Below, piece after piece: positions 16,187-24,780 of a DNA stretch of 27,250 bases. Every line of letters starts with the position of its first letter. Position 1 is the first letter of the stretch. Both the position numbers and the translations under genes were made by a program. Under the pieces are notes generated by a model. The model worked only from the letters and a program-made list of their open reading frames with translations. It was not told where the DNA came from and did no database searches. Source of the DNA: Bacilli bacterium (GTDB lineage Bacteria > Bacillota_I > Bacilli_A > RF39 > UBA660); contig JAFPMR010000124.1 in assembly GCA_017411235.1 (NCBI GenBank), positions 1 to 27,250 of the forward strand, written 5' to 3'.

Positions 16187-17794
16187 ATGGATGAGAAAAA
16201 TGTTTTCTCCCAGATGGATTTTGGCCCTCTGTCAGAGTTTTTGGAAAACGATGATGTTACCGATATCTCTTACAGTAATGGTGGCCAGGTTTGGTTAAAA
16301 ACATTAACTAAAGGTGTTTATCAAGTTGAACGACCAGATATAAACAATCCGTTTATGGAAAAATTGGCATTCCAATGTGCTAATGTAATGGGTAGAACAT
16401 TTAACATGGCTCATCCATTTTTAGACTCCGAGAGTGCTGAATTACGTATGAATTTCGTTCACGATTCCATTGCAACTAATGGAATCGCTTGCTTGATACG
16501 TAAAACACCAGCAAAAATTAGATTAAATAAAAATAAATTATTAGATGAACAATATATTACAGAGCAAATGCATGATTTCTTAATCAAATGTGTTTGGGGT
16601 CACTGTAATATCATGGTAGCCGGAGAAACTGGTTCAGGTAAAACAGAGCTAGTTAAGTACTTGGCAAGTAATGCTAAAGAAGATGAAAAAATCATTTCTA
16701 TTGAGGATACATTAGAGCTTCACTTAGATAAGATTTTCCCTCATCGTGATATAGTTGCAATGAAGACTAATAATATCGCTTCTTATACTGAAGCCTTAGT
16801 AGCCTGCATGCGTCAGAACCCAATATGGATTCTACTTGCCGAGGTTCGTTCCGCTGAAGCTGTTATGGCGGTTCGTAACTCTATTTCTTCAGGTCACCAC
16901 ATTATATCAACTATCCACGCCGATAAAGCATCAAGTATACCAATGCGTATGTACGCTTTGTTGGAAGGTAGTCAAGATATTGAACAATACTTGTCTTCAA
17001 TTCATAGATATATTCAGATAGGTATTTATGTTAAAGGTTATTATTCAAAAGCTTTAGGTAGATTCCAACGTGAAATCATGGAAGTTTGTGAGTTCTACGT
17101 TGATGAAGATAATAAACCTAGATCTAATGAGTTATATCAAAAGACTTTAGATGGTAAAGTTACATTACATAATCCTACTCAAAAGTTAATTGATTACTTA
17201 GCAATTGGTAACGTTTACTTTGAAAATAATGATATCTTCGGATTAGGAGATGCTAAAGAGAAAGTCGATCTATCTAATTATAGAGATAGTAAAGAAGATA
17301 ATTATGCAACTAAGAGTACAGAGAACAAGTTGATTGATGCGTTGAATGCCGATGGTGCAAGTAGTGGTGCTACTGGTGCTACGACAGGAGAGGCTGCTGC
17401 AGCACCTGCTGCAACTGCAACTCCTCAAGAGCCAGCCGCTGCTACACCAGCTGCTCCTGCTGCACAGCCAGCAAAAGAAGTAGTTAAAGAAGCTGCTCCT
17501 GCAGCCTCTGGAGCTACAACTACTGAAGCAGCTAAACCTGCGTCAGCACCGGCGCCTGCACCTGCAGCTGCACCGGCTCCTAAGCCTGCTGCACCTACGC
17601 CTCAACCTCAAACTGCTAGTGCTGTTGCTGCACCAAAACCTGCTGCAGCACCTGCGCAACCAGCTAGTACTCCAGCTGCACCGGCACCGGCTGCACCAGC
17701 ACCGGCTGCTACGACTGCAACGGCACCTGCGCAACCAGCTGCTCCGGCATCTGTTGCTCCACAAGGTGTTGCAGTTACTAATGAAGTTTTATAA
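16187..17794 (+). CDS. TadA/CpaF-like pilus motor ATPase with Ala/Pro-rich tail
   Basis: The 535-residue protein is the secretion ATPase that should power pilus assembly at the inner face of the membrane. Residues 15-110 resemble the N-terminal region of CpaF. Walker A is GETGSGKT (146-153), the Asp box is IEDTLEL (172-178), the Walker B/Glu motif is ILLAEVR (Glu219), and the His box is HIISTIHAD (238-246). The core ends near residue 380. About 150 residues of tail follow, nearly all Ala, Pro, Thr, Gln and Gly with almost no charge, which is very unusual for this family. The DNA of the tail (about 17350-17790) is much richer in GC than the surroundings. GAAGGTG lies upstream of ATG 16187. The ATPase core call is firm; the tail function is unknown. 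Confidence 0.93.
   Translation: MDEKNVFSQMDFGPLSEFLENDDVTDISYSNGGQVWLKTLTKGVYQVERPDINNPFMEKLAFQCANVMGRTFNMAHPFLDSESAELRMNFVHDSIATNGIACLIRKTPAKIRLNKNKLLDEQYITEQMHDFLIKCVWGHCNIMVAGETGSGKTELVKYLASNAKEDEKIISIEDTLELHLDKIFPHRDIVAMKTNNIASYTEALVACMRQNPIWILLAEVRSAEAVMAVRNSISSGHHIISTIHADKASSIPMRMYALLEGSQDIEQYLSSIHRYIQIGIYVKGYYSKALGRFQREIMEVCEFYVDEDNKPRSNELYQKTLDGKVTLHNPTQKLIDYLAIGNVYFENNDIFGLGDAKEKVDLSNYRDSKEDNYATKSTENKLIDALNADGASSGATGATTGEAAAAPAATATPQEPAAATPAAPAAQPAKEVVKEAAPAASGATTTEAAKPASAPAPAPAAAPAPKPAAPTPQPQTASAVAAPKPAAAPAQPASTPAAPAPAAPAPAATTATAPAQPAAPASVAPQGVAVTNEVL
17350..17785 (+). repeat. Low-complexity Ala/Pro-coding tract, GC-rich
   Basis: The 3' end of the ATPase gene is built from GCT/GCA/GCG and CCT/CCA/CCG codons in irregular AAPA and APAP patterns. 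It stands out sharply in base composition from the AT-rich neighbouring genes. Because of the composition it also leaves long open frames on the minus strand, which are not genes. Confidence 0.8.
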
Positions 17795-17809
17795 TGAAAG
17801 GATGATAAT

Positions 17810-18703
17810 ATGGAATTAATTTTATGGTTAATGATTGCTATATTTGTCATGGCTTATCGTTATAATACTGGTGATAATGTGTATAAGTTCTTTGCTGATA
17901 CTGTTGCAAGTATTTATAATACTTATGCACCTTATAGTTATAATGAAGTTAAAGCTAAAATTAAGGAATTAGGTTATGAGTATTCATTTAGACAATATAC
18001 TACACAAATAGGTTTATTTGGTGGTGCGTCTTTTGGTATTTCATTCTTGTATTTCTATAGTATTCCAGTATCTATTGTTTATGCTGCAGTTGCTATAGGT
18101 TTCGTTCCTTATATTAATTATTTAAGAACACAAAGATTATATAGTGAGTATCTATTTGAACAGGTTCAAGTTTATACTACTAACGTTATTATGGAGTTTA
18201 ATACAACTCAATCATTCGTTAAGTCTCTTGAAGGTGTTAGAGATTCTGGTATTTTACAAGATCCAGTTTTAAGAGATGTTAAAAGAATGATTCAAATGTC
18301 TTATGAAAATGGTACAATTGATCAATCAATAGATTTCTTTAATGCTGCTTATCCGTATTATATGGTTAAGAATATGCATCAATTGTTCTTACAGATTACT
18401 AAAGAAGGTGCTAAGGATTCAGGTGAAGCCTTAGAGTTAATGTCATTGGATATAGATGCCTTAGTAGAAGGTGTTTACCGTGATAGAATGGATAGATCAA
18501 CATTCTATAAGAAGTTCTTAACATTCGGTATGGCATTATTCTTATTAGTATTAGTTATGCAATTGTTATTTGGTAGATCTGAGTACTTAAAGATGCTTGA
18601 AAGAATTTATGTAAAAATAATATTACATGCTATTATCATTATTAACTGTTCATTCCTTATTAATGGTACAAAATATTATAATGAAGACGTAGGAGTTGAG
18701 TAG
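17810..18703 (+). CDS. TadB-like pilus platform protein (T2SSF domain)
   Basis: This 297-residue polytopic protein has membrane segments at about 2-17, 66-103 (probably two helices), 232-252 and 263-285. Between the second and third groups lies a T2SSF-type cytoplasmic helical domain (about 115-230). Recognisable segments are LFEQVQVYTTNVIMEF, TQSFVKSLEGVRDSG and GEALELMSLDIDALVEG. T2SSF proteins form the membrane platform that the motor ATPase turns. Position directly after the TadA-like gene and before a second such protein matches TadB in Flp loci. AAAGGATG precedes ATG 17810; the stop is two bases from the next ATG, so the pair is co-translated. Confidence 0.85.
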   Translation: MELILWLMIAIFVMAYRYNTGDNVYKFFADTVASIYNTYAPYSYNEVKAKIKELGYEYSFRQYTTQIGLFGGASFGISFLYFYSIPVSIVYAAVAIGFVPYINYLRTQRLYSEYLFEQVQVYTTNVIMEFNTTQSFVKSLEGVRDSGILQDPVLRDVKRMIQMSYENGTIDQSIDFFNAAYPYYMVKNMHQLFLQITKEGAKDSGEALELMSLDIDALVEGVYRDRMDRSTFYKKFLTFGMALFLLVLVMQLLFGRSEYLKMLERIYVKIILHAIIIINCSFLINGTKYYNEDVGVE

Positions 18704-18705
18704 TT

Positions 18706-19494
18706 ATGTATATAGAGATTTTAGTTATTGCAGTAGTATCCTTTGTTGTTCTTACAGTAAATGGTTATATTAAACCTAATAAGTTTATTCAAGATAATCA
18801 AGATATTTTCTTGAAGTTAAAAGAAGAGGACTATGACTTCTTAGTTCGTGCTAAATATGGTGATGGTCTTGATTCTGATGTTCTATATCAGAAGAGAATT
18901 AAAAATGGATTATTGGTAACAGTTTTATTGTTATTCTTAATGTTAAAAGATTTGAACTTAGTTAAGGTTGTATTATCTTTTGTTGGTGGATATTTAATGT
19001 TTAAGATGGATTATTCTAATCTTAAGAAATTCTATAAAATCCACTTACAAAAAATCGATTCAATGTTACCTTATTACTTAAAAGGTCTTGAAATCTTAAT
19101 TCAACACTATACAGTTCCAGTAGCTTTAGGTAAATCAATTCCTGATGCTCCTGAAATATTCAGAGATGGATTAATTGAGATGATTAATAAGATTAATGCC
19201 GGTGATTCAACTGTTACACCATACATGGAATTTGCACAAACTTATCCAGTTCGTGACTCAATGCGTATGATGCGTTTGCTATATCGTTTAAGTTTAGGTC
19301 GTCAAGAGAGAAAGCAAGAGCAATTGATTACTTTCTCAAAGACAATTTCTAACTTACAACAAAAAGCTAGAGATCAAAGATATAAGGATCGTCTAGATAA
19401 GATGGAAAGTAAAACTATGAGTATGCTTGTATCAACTGGTGTTGGTGTTATGGTTTTACTAGTTATCTTCATTATGAATATGATGAATACATAA
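18706..19494 (+). CDS. TadC-like pilus platform protein (T2SSF domain)
   Basis: The 262-residue protein has membrane helices at about 3-20, 65-95 and 238-260. Its cytoplasmic T2SSF-like domain (about 105-230) includes KIHLQKIDSMLPYYLKGLE and EMINKINAGDSTVTPYMEF. It is the second platform subunit, as expected for a Tad locus where TadB and TadC act as a pair. It is the last gene of the operon and is followed by a strong terminator. Sequence alone does not decide which of the two proteins is TadB and which TadC; I follow gene order. Confidence 0.82.
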   Translation: MYIEILVIAVVSFVVLTVNGYIKPNKFIQDNQDIFLKLKEEDYDFLVRAKYGDGLDSDVLYQKRIKNGLLVTVLLLFLMLKDLNLVKVVLSFVGGYLMFKMDYSNLKKFYKIHLQKIDSMLPYYLKGLEILIQHYTVPVALGKSIPDAPEIFRDGLIEMINKINAGDSTVTPYMEFAQTYPVRDSMRMMRLLYRLSLGRQERKQEQLITFSKTISNLQQKARDQRYKDRLDKMESKTMSMLVSTGVGVMVLLVIFIMNMMNT

Positions 19495-19524
19495 AACATT
19501 TTGATAGTTCAAAATGTTTTTTTT
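19493..19524 (+). terminator. Intrinsic terminator of the first pilus operon
   Basis: A perfect 12-bp stem pairs AAAACATTTTGA (19493-19504) with TCAAAATGTTTT (19509-19520) across a TAGT loop. Eight T follow on from the right arm to 19524. It separates the pilus operon from the oxidoreductase module. Confidence 0.9.
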
Positions 19525-19539
19525 GTGCCTTTAATAGTG

Positions 19540-19545
19540 TATAAT
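19540..19545 (+). promoter_or_regulatory. -10 element for the oxidoreductase operon
   Basis: A perfect TATAAT lies 23 bases before the ATG at 19569 and right after a terminator. No convincing -35 is seen at a normal spacing; the T tract of the terminator occupies that position. The promoter may be weak or activator-dependent. Confidence 0.5.
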
Positions 19546-19568
19546 ATTTTTATAGGGTGTGTTTTATA

Positions 19569-21131
19569 ATGAAAAAGCAAAAAGTTGTAATTATTGGTGG
19601 AGGTCCTGCTGGACTTACTGCTGGTTATAAACTATTAAAGGATAGTAAAAATTATGAAGTTGTTGTTCTAGAAGCATCTGATTCTTTGGGTGGTATTTCT
19701 AAAACAGTTAGTTATAAAGGTAACAAAATGGACTTGGGTGGGCATCGTTTTTTTTCTAAAGATGAAGATGTTATGAATTTTTGGAAAGAGATTATGCCTG
19801 TTCAAGGTAAAGATTCTTATGATGATAAAAAACTTAAAAGAAAAAAGTCTTTAGTTAAGGGTGGACCAGATCCTGAAAAAGAAGATAATGTTTTATTAGT
19901 TAGAAATAGAATATCTAGAATTTATTATTTAAAGAAATTCTTTGATTATCCTATTTCTATGAAGTGGGAAACTTTTAAGAATATGGGATTTGTAAGAACA
20001 ATGTCTAGTGGTTTTAGTTACATAAAAAGTATTTTCTTTAAGAAGAAAGAGGATAATCTAGAAAACTTTTATATTAATAGATTTGGTAAGAAATTATATA
20101 GCATGTTCTTTGAAGGATATACAGAGAAGTTATGGGGTAGACATCCTAGTGAAATTGATGCTTCTTGGGGAGCACAAAGAGTTAAAGGATTATCTATTAT
20201 AGCTGTTATTAAAGATATGTTTAAAAAGGTTTTTCATATTAAAGGTAAAAAGGTTGAAACATCTTTAATTGAAGAGTATGTTTATCCTAAATATGGTCCA
20301 GGTCAATTATGGGAAAGAGTAGGTTCTTTATTTGAAGAAATGGGTGGAAAGGTTTTATTAAATCATGAAGTATCTAAAATAGATATTGATGGTTATAAGA
20401 TTAAGTCTGTTTCTTGTTTAGTAGATGGTAAAGAAAAAGAAATAAAAGGGGATATTTTTATTTCTTCAATGCCTATTAAGGATTTAATAAATTCGATTGA
20501 TGGTAAAGTACCAAGTAAGATTAAGAAAATTGCTAATGGTTTACCATATAGAGATTTTGTTACAGTAGGTTTACTTGTTGATAAGTTGAAATTAAAGAAT
20601 GAAACTAATATTAAGACTTTGAATAATATAGTTCCTGATTGTTGGATATATGTACAAGAAACAGGTGTTAAGCTTGGTCGTATTCAAGTATTCAATAACT
20701 GGAGTCCTTATATGGTTAAGAATCCAGATAAGACAGTTTGGATAGGATTAGAGTATTTTTGTAATGAAAATGATGATTTCTGGAATTTATCTGATAAAGA
20801 TATGAAGAAGTTAGCTATTGATGAATTACTATCAATGGATGTTATTGAGAGTAAAGATAATGTTTTAGATTATCATCGTGAGAAAGTTAAAAAGGCTTAT
20901 CCAGCTTATTTTGATACTTATAGTGAGATGGATAGTTTAGTTAATTATTTGAATAAATATGATAATTTGTATTGTGTAGGACGTAATGGTCAACATAGAT
21001 ATAATAATATGGATCATTCTATGGTTACTTCGTTTGAAACAGTTAACAATATTATTAATGGGGTTAAGACAAGAGATAATATATGGAACGTAAATACGGA
21101 GAAAGAATATCATGAAGAAAAGAAGCAATAA
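19569..21131 (+). CDS. FAD-dependent amine-oxidase-like oxidoreductase (UDP-galactopyranose mutase related)
   Basis: The 520-residue protein opens with a Rossmann dinucleotide-binding motif, VVIIGGGPAGLTAG (GGGPAG at 10-15). An acidic strand end, VVVLEASDSLGGISKT, follows, and then LGGHRFFSKDEDV. These are characteristic of the flavin amine oxidoreductase / UDP-galactopyranose mutase superfamily; EYVYPKYGPGQLWERVG later in the protein fits a subgroup common in surface polysaccharide loci. The substrate is unknown; a sugar-nucleotide or isoprenoid-linked substrate is possible. I chose the ATG at 19569 because AGGGTG lies 10 bases upstream; a GTG at 19557 overlaps that site. The gene overlaps the next by 20 bases, and the three genes of this module form an operon. 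Confidence 0.85.
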   Translation: MKKQKVVIIGGGPAGLTAGYKLLKDSKNYEVVVLEASDSLGGISKTVSYKGNKMDLGGHRFFSKDEDVMNFWKEIMPVQGKDSYDDKKLKRKKSLVKGGPDPEKEDNVLLVRNRISRIYYLKKFFDYPISMKWETFKNMGFVRTMSSGFSYIKSIFFKKKEDNLENFYINRFGKKLYSMFFEGYTEKLWGRHPSEIDASWGAQRVKGLSIIAVIKDMFKKVFHIKGKKVETSLIEEYVYPKYGPGQLWERVGSLFEEMGGKVLLNHEVSKIDIDGYKIKSVSCLVDGKEKEIKGDIFISSMPIKDLINSIDGKVPSKIKKIANGLPYRDFVTVGLLVDKLKLKNETNIKTLNNIVPDCWIYVQETGVKLGRIQVFNNWSPYMVKNPDKTVWIGLEYFCNENDDFWNLSDKDMKKLAIDELLSMDVIESKDNVLDYHREKVKKAYPAYFDTYSEMDSLVNYLNKYDNLYCVGRNGQHRYNNMDHSMVTSFETVNNIINGVKTRDNIWNVNTEKEYHEEKKQ

Positions 21132-22647
21132 AATAATTAGTTTTATTAAAAACAATTGGTATTTTGTTCTATTAGTAATACCTTTTGTTTTCTTTTGCAT
21201 GGAAAATAAAGAACCTGATAATGATATTTGGTTCTTGATGGCTAATGGTAAATATGTATTAGGTCATGGTATTCCATATATTGATCCTTTGTCTATTCAT
21301 GAGGGTTTAAATTATGTAATGCAACAATGGTTATCTGCAGTAATTCTTTATGGTAGCTATAGATTGTTTGGAAAGTTTGGTTTATTAGTATTCTTAACTA
21401 TTATATTCTTTGTTATTACTTTTATTTATTATAAGTTATGTATGTTGGTTACAAATAAGAATAAGAAATTATCGTTTTTGATAACAATACTAATTATGAC
21501 ATTAAGTAAAGCTTATATTGTTAGTAGGCCACAAATCTTTACTTATATAGTTTTATTATTAGAATTAATGTGCATGGAAAAATATATTAAAAGCAAGAAT
21601 TGGAAGATGCTAATTCCGATGCCATTTCTTTCTATTTTATTAATTAATCTTCATGCTTCAATGTGGTTGTTACAGTTTGTTTTTATGTTACCTGTTTTAG
21701 CTAATTGTATTTATATTAAAGGAATTACTATTGATAAGATACAATTAAAACCTATGTTGATAACAATAGTTTTAATGTTTTTGGGTGGTTTTTTAAATCC
21801 ATATGGATGGAATAGTATGATATTTGTATTTAGTACATATGGTATACCTGAAATTAATGTTTTTATTTCAGAAATGCAAACTTCTAATATGTTAATGTTT
21901 CATTGGAGAGCTTGTGTATGTTTAGCTTTATCTTATATAGCTTTGTTATTTATTTTTAAGAAGAAAACGGATGTAAGATTTATTTTATTCTTCTGTGGAA
22001 TGTTTTTGTTTTCTTCTATGCATGGTAAGTGTTTGATATATTTTATTCTTTATTTTGGATACATTTTAGGCGATTATTTAGCTAAGATTAAACCAATTAA
22101 GTTAAATGTTAATCCTTATATTAAACGTGCTTTTAGCGGGCTTTGTGTAGGTTTATTCTTTTGTTTAATATATACGGCTGTTTTTACAACAATTGCATTA
22201 TTTAAGAATTATGATATGTCTACTAATGCATTAGGAGATATGGTTAGATATGTAAAGAAGAATTATGATGTCGATGATATTATTTTATTTGTTTCTTTTG
22301 AAGATGGTGGATATACAGAATTTGAAGGGATAAAATCATATATTGATCCTAGAGCAGAATTATTTACTAAGAAGTTAAATGGTAAAGAAGATATTTTAAA
22401 AGAGTATGTTAATATTGGTAAGTTAGAAAGTGATAAAGATGCTTTTATTAAGAAGTATAATTTTACCCATTTAATAGTAAGTAGAACTGATCAATACTTA
22501 TATGATTATCTATCTAAGGATGAAGATTATGTTTTAGAGTATACTGAGTATTTTGATAAAGAGAAGAAAGAAGTAGATATGATAAAACTCTTTGTACGTA
22601 AAGATATTTCTATATTAGAAGGGGAGAACTATGAAAAAGATAATTGA
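21112..22647 (+). CDS. GT-C-like multi-membrane protein, paralog 1
   Basis: The 511-residue protein has about ten to twelve membrane helices and a C-terminal soluble domain (about 375-511). The first large loop, with DNDIWFLMANGKYVLGHGIP and HEGLNYVMQQWLS, resembles the loop after helix 1 in GT-C (lipid-linked sugar) glycosyltransferase-like proteins, where acidic residues act in catalysis. The C-terminal domain has GGYTEFEGIKSYIDPRAELF. It is 500-residue-class and closely similar to the next gene, so the two arose by tandem duplication. Its start overlaps the oxidoreductase gene by 20 bases, with GGAGAAAG upstream. A role in glycosylating a surface polymer or pilus is inferred; no family is certain. 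Confidence 0.7.
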   Translation: MKKRSNKIISFIKNNWYFVLLVIPFVFFCMENKEPDNDIWFLMANGKYVLGHGIPYIDPLSIHEGLNYVMQQWLSAVILYGSYRLFGKFGLLVFLTIIFFVITFIYYKLCMLVTNKNKKLSFLITILIMTLSKAYIVSRPQIFTYIVLLLELMCMEKYIKSKNWKMLIPMPFLSILLINLHASMWLLQFVFMLPVLANCIYIKGITIDKIQLKPMLITIVLMFLGGFLNPYGWNSMIFVFSTYGIPEINVFISEMQTSNMLMFHWRACVCLALSYIALLFIFKKKTDVRFILFFCGMFLFSSMHGKCLIYFILYFGYILGDYLAKIKPIKLNVNPYIKRAFSGLCVGLFFCLIYTAVFTTIALFKNYDMSTNALGDMVRYVKKNYDVDDIILFVSFEDGGYTEFEGIKSYIDPRAELFTKKLNGKEDILKEYVNIGKLESDKDAFIKKYNFTHLIVSRTDQYLYDYLSKDEDYVLEYTEYFDKEKKEVDMIKLFVRKDISILEGENYEKDN

Positions 22648-24133
22648 TATTGTTAAAAAGAATTGGTTTTTCTTATTATTAGTAATTCCTTTTGTAAGTA
22701 TTTGTATTGTTAATAGATTTCAAAGAAACGATACTTGGTTTTTACTTAATTGTGGAAGGTATGTATTTGGGCACGGAATACCACACGTAGATCCTTTTAC
22801 TATTCATGAGGGTTTAAACTATGTAATGCAACAATGGTTAACTTCTGTTGTATTCTATGGAATATTTAAAGTTTTAGGTAAATATGGTTTATTGTATTTT
22901 ACTTTATTAATGTCTATTGTATTAATGGTTTTATATTATAGATTATGTTATTTAGTAAGTAAGAATAAACTATTATCTATTTTAATTACGGCAATAGTAT
23001 TCTATATGAGTTCAATTTTTATAATTTTAAGACCTCAATTGTTTACTTATTTATTATTAATTATTGAAGTTATATGTTTAGAAAAGTATGTTGTTAAATC
23101 TAATTGGAAGTATTTGATTCCTTTACCATTTTTATCAATTCTTTTAATTAACTTTCATGCTTCAATGTGGTTGTTTTTATTTATTTTTATCTTACCTTTT
23201 ATGGTAGAAGGTATTATTAATTTAAAAAAGAAGAGTTTTAGAATTAAACCACTGATTATTGTCAGTTTAATAATGTTTGTTTGTGGTTTTATTAATCCAT
23301 ATGGCTGGAATGGTATTACATATATATTTAAGTCTTATAATATTCCAGAGATTAGTGAATTGGTTGAAGAGATGAAATCTATTCAATTAGATCAAAAGCT
23401 TGGTAAGTATTTAATATTTAGTATTTTTGCCATTGTTTTATTACTTAATTATGTTAAGAAGAACAAATTATGTTTGAGACATTTATTCTTTATTGTTGGA
23501 ACAGCATTACTTGCTTTTATGCATTATAAATGTTTTGTTTATTTTGCTTTATTTGGTTTGTATTCAGTGCCATTATTAATTAAAGAATTAAAATTTGATA
23601 TAAAGTTAAATAACAAGTATTTTGTTTCACTAATAAAGGGATTAACTATTGGTTTATCTTGTTTATTAGTAGTAACTTTCGTTTATACTGTATATCAATT
23701 GCATAAGAACTATAAGTTTGAAGAGTCTTCACAAGTTAAAGAAGTTACTGATTATATTATTGATAATTATGATAAAGATGAAGTAATTTTATTTGTTGAT
23801 TATGATTATGGTGGATATACAGAGTATAGGGGATTGAAGTCTTATCTAGACCCAAGGGCAGAGTTGTTCTCTGAAAAGTTAAATGGTAAAGAAAACATTT
23901 TAAAGGAAGCTTTAATACTTGAAAATGCAACTGATGATTATTATGAAAAGTTCTTAACTAGATATAATTTTACACATTTAATTGTCTCTAGTTATTTAGA
24001 TAATTTTATTGCTTATTTGAAAAAAAGTGATGATTATGTCTTAGAATATGAGCAAAGTTTAGGCAATAATGTAGGGAATGTAACAATTAATTATTTATTT
24101 GTTAAAAAAGATATTTCTATAAAAGAAAAGTAG
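22631..24133 (+). CDS. GT-C-like multi-membrane protein, paralog 2
   Basis: The 500-residue protein shares the layout of the preceding gene: N-terminal helix, loop with NDTWFLLNCGRYVFGHGIP and HEGLNYVMQQWLT, about ten more helices, and a soluble C-terminal domain with GGYTEYRGLKSYLDPRAELF. Paralogy is evident along the full length, with the best conserved blocks in the first loop and the C-terminal domain. The start overlaps the previous gene by 17 bases, with AAGGGGAG upstream. Retaining both copies suggests different donor or acceptor specificity, which is an inference. No strong terminator is seen after its stop; the next promoter lies within 40 bases. Confidence 0.7.
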   Translation: MKKIIDIVKKNWFFLLLVIPFVSICIVNRFQRNDTWFLLNCGRYVFGHGIPHVDPFTIHEGLNYVMQQWLTSVVFYGIFKVLGKYGLLYFTLLMSIVLMVLYYRLCYLVSKNKLLSILITAIVFYMSSIFIILRPQLFTYLLLIIEVICLEKYVVKSNWKYLIPLPFLSILLINFHASMWLFLFIFILPFMVEGIINLKKKSFRIKPLIIVSLIMFVCGFINPYGWNGITYIFKSYNIPEISELVEEMKSIQLDQKLGKYLIFSIFAIVLLLNYVKKNKLCLRHLFFIVGTALLAFMHYKCFVYFALFGLYSVPLLIKELKFDIKLNNKYFVSLIKGLTIGLSCLLVVTFVYTVYQLHKNYKFEESSQVKEVTDYIIDNYDKDEVILFVDYDYGGYTEYRGLKSYLDPRAELFSEKLNGKENILKEALILENATDDYYEKFLTRYNFTHLIVSSYLDNFIAYLKKSDDYVLEYEQSLGNNVGNVTINYLFVKKDISIKEK

Positions 24134-24165
24134 AAAAGTTTTGTTTACTATTTAAAAAATATTTA

Positions 24166-24194
24166 TTGAAATGGCCATTAATAAATGGTATACT
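24166..24194 (+). promoter_or_regulatory. Promoter of the pilin operon
   Basis: TTGAAA (24166-24171) and TATACT (24189-24194) are separated by 17 bases, with TGG before the -10 (extended -10). The spacer start holds a perfect 10-base palindrome, AATGGCCATT (24170-24179), which overlaps the -35 and could be an operator. The first pilin-like gene starts at 24228. Confidence 0.75.
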
Positions 24195-24227
24195 TAAATT
24201 GTTAAAATAGAAAGGAATGATTTAGAT

Positions 24228-24509
24228 ATGAAGGAAGCAACAGGAGAATTAAATATGACTGTTATAACAGTTGTTGCAATCGCTGCAGTAGCTGCTTTGT
24301 TCACATTCTTCTTATTACCTCGTATTAGAGCAAATATTACTCTAAGTAGTGCTTGTGCTAACTTAAACTCTAAAGGTAACTACGGAGACTCAAATGCCGG
24401 AGTTAACAACGATAACACTAGTACTGGATCAGTAGAATGTACTAACTTTGAATGTACTGTTGAATATCAAGGTCACCAGTATTCAAGAAATTGTAGAGAC
24501 GAACAATAA
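24228..24509 (+). CDS. Small pilin-like protein 1 (candidate major pilin)
   Basis: The 93-residue protein starts MKEATGELN and runs into a strong hydrophobic helix (about 10-32). A small polar head with four cysteines follows (in SSACANL, VECTNFEC and NCRDE). It has the shape of a Flp/Tad pilin: short charged leader with Gly6, hydrophobic helix, compact head. The usual Glu at +5 after the Gly is absent; Glu is at +1. It is the first gene after a good promoter with AAAGGAA upstream, which fits an abundant subunit. It is closely related to the next gene. The pilin role is inferred from topology, location and the CpaE-like gene downstream. Confidence 0.7.
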   Translation: MKEATGELNMTVITVVAIAAVAALFTFFLLPRIRANITLSSACANLNSKGNYGDSNAGVNNDNTSTGSVECTNFECTVEYQGHQYSRNCRDEQ

Positions 24510-24536
24510 TAAAAGATAAGAAAAGGATGAGGTTGT

Positions 24537-24770
24537 ATGAAAAACGCTATTGGAGAGCTTAATGGTTCTGTTATTACAGTTGTGGCCGTTGCATCGCTTA
24601 CGGTCCTTTTCTTTACTTTTATCTGGCCAATGCTAAAACAGAATTTGAAAAAGGATGCTAATTGTTCAAATGCAGTTTGTGATGTGGGTTATAATACCAA
24701 TATGATGGTATGGTGCTATAATCCCGATGATATAACACAAACCTATTTTGAGTGTCCTTTTAAAGGATAG
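24537..24770 (+). CDS. Small pilin-like protein 2
   Basis: The 77-residue protein begins MKNAIGELNGSVITVV, aligning with MKEATGELNMTVITVV of the preceding gene, followed by the same length of hydrophobic helix and a short head with four cysteines. The pair is a tandem duplication with divergent heads. AAGGATGAGG precedes ATG 24537. It is probably a second pilin or minor tip subunit of the same filament. Cysteines suggest one or two disulfides in the head. Confidence 0.68.
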   Translation: MKNAIGELNGSVITVVAVASLTVLFFTFIWPMLKQNLKKDANCSNAVCDVGYNTNMMVWCYNPDDITQTYFECPFKG

Positions 24771-24780
24771 GTGGTAAAAG

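Noticed and set aside
17543..17850. Two minus-strand open frames under the Ala/Pro tail (Arg/Cys/Ser-rich and Ala/Gly-rich)
   Set aside because: They are composition artefacts of the GC-rich Ala/Pro codons; both lie wholly opposite the ATPase tail and lack family features.
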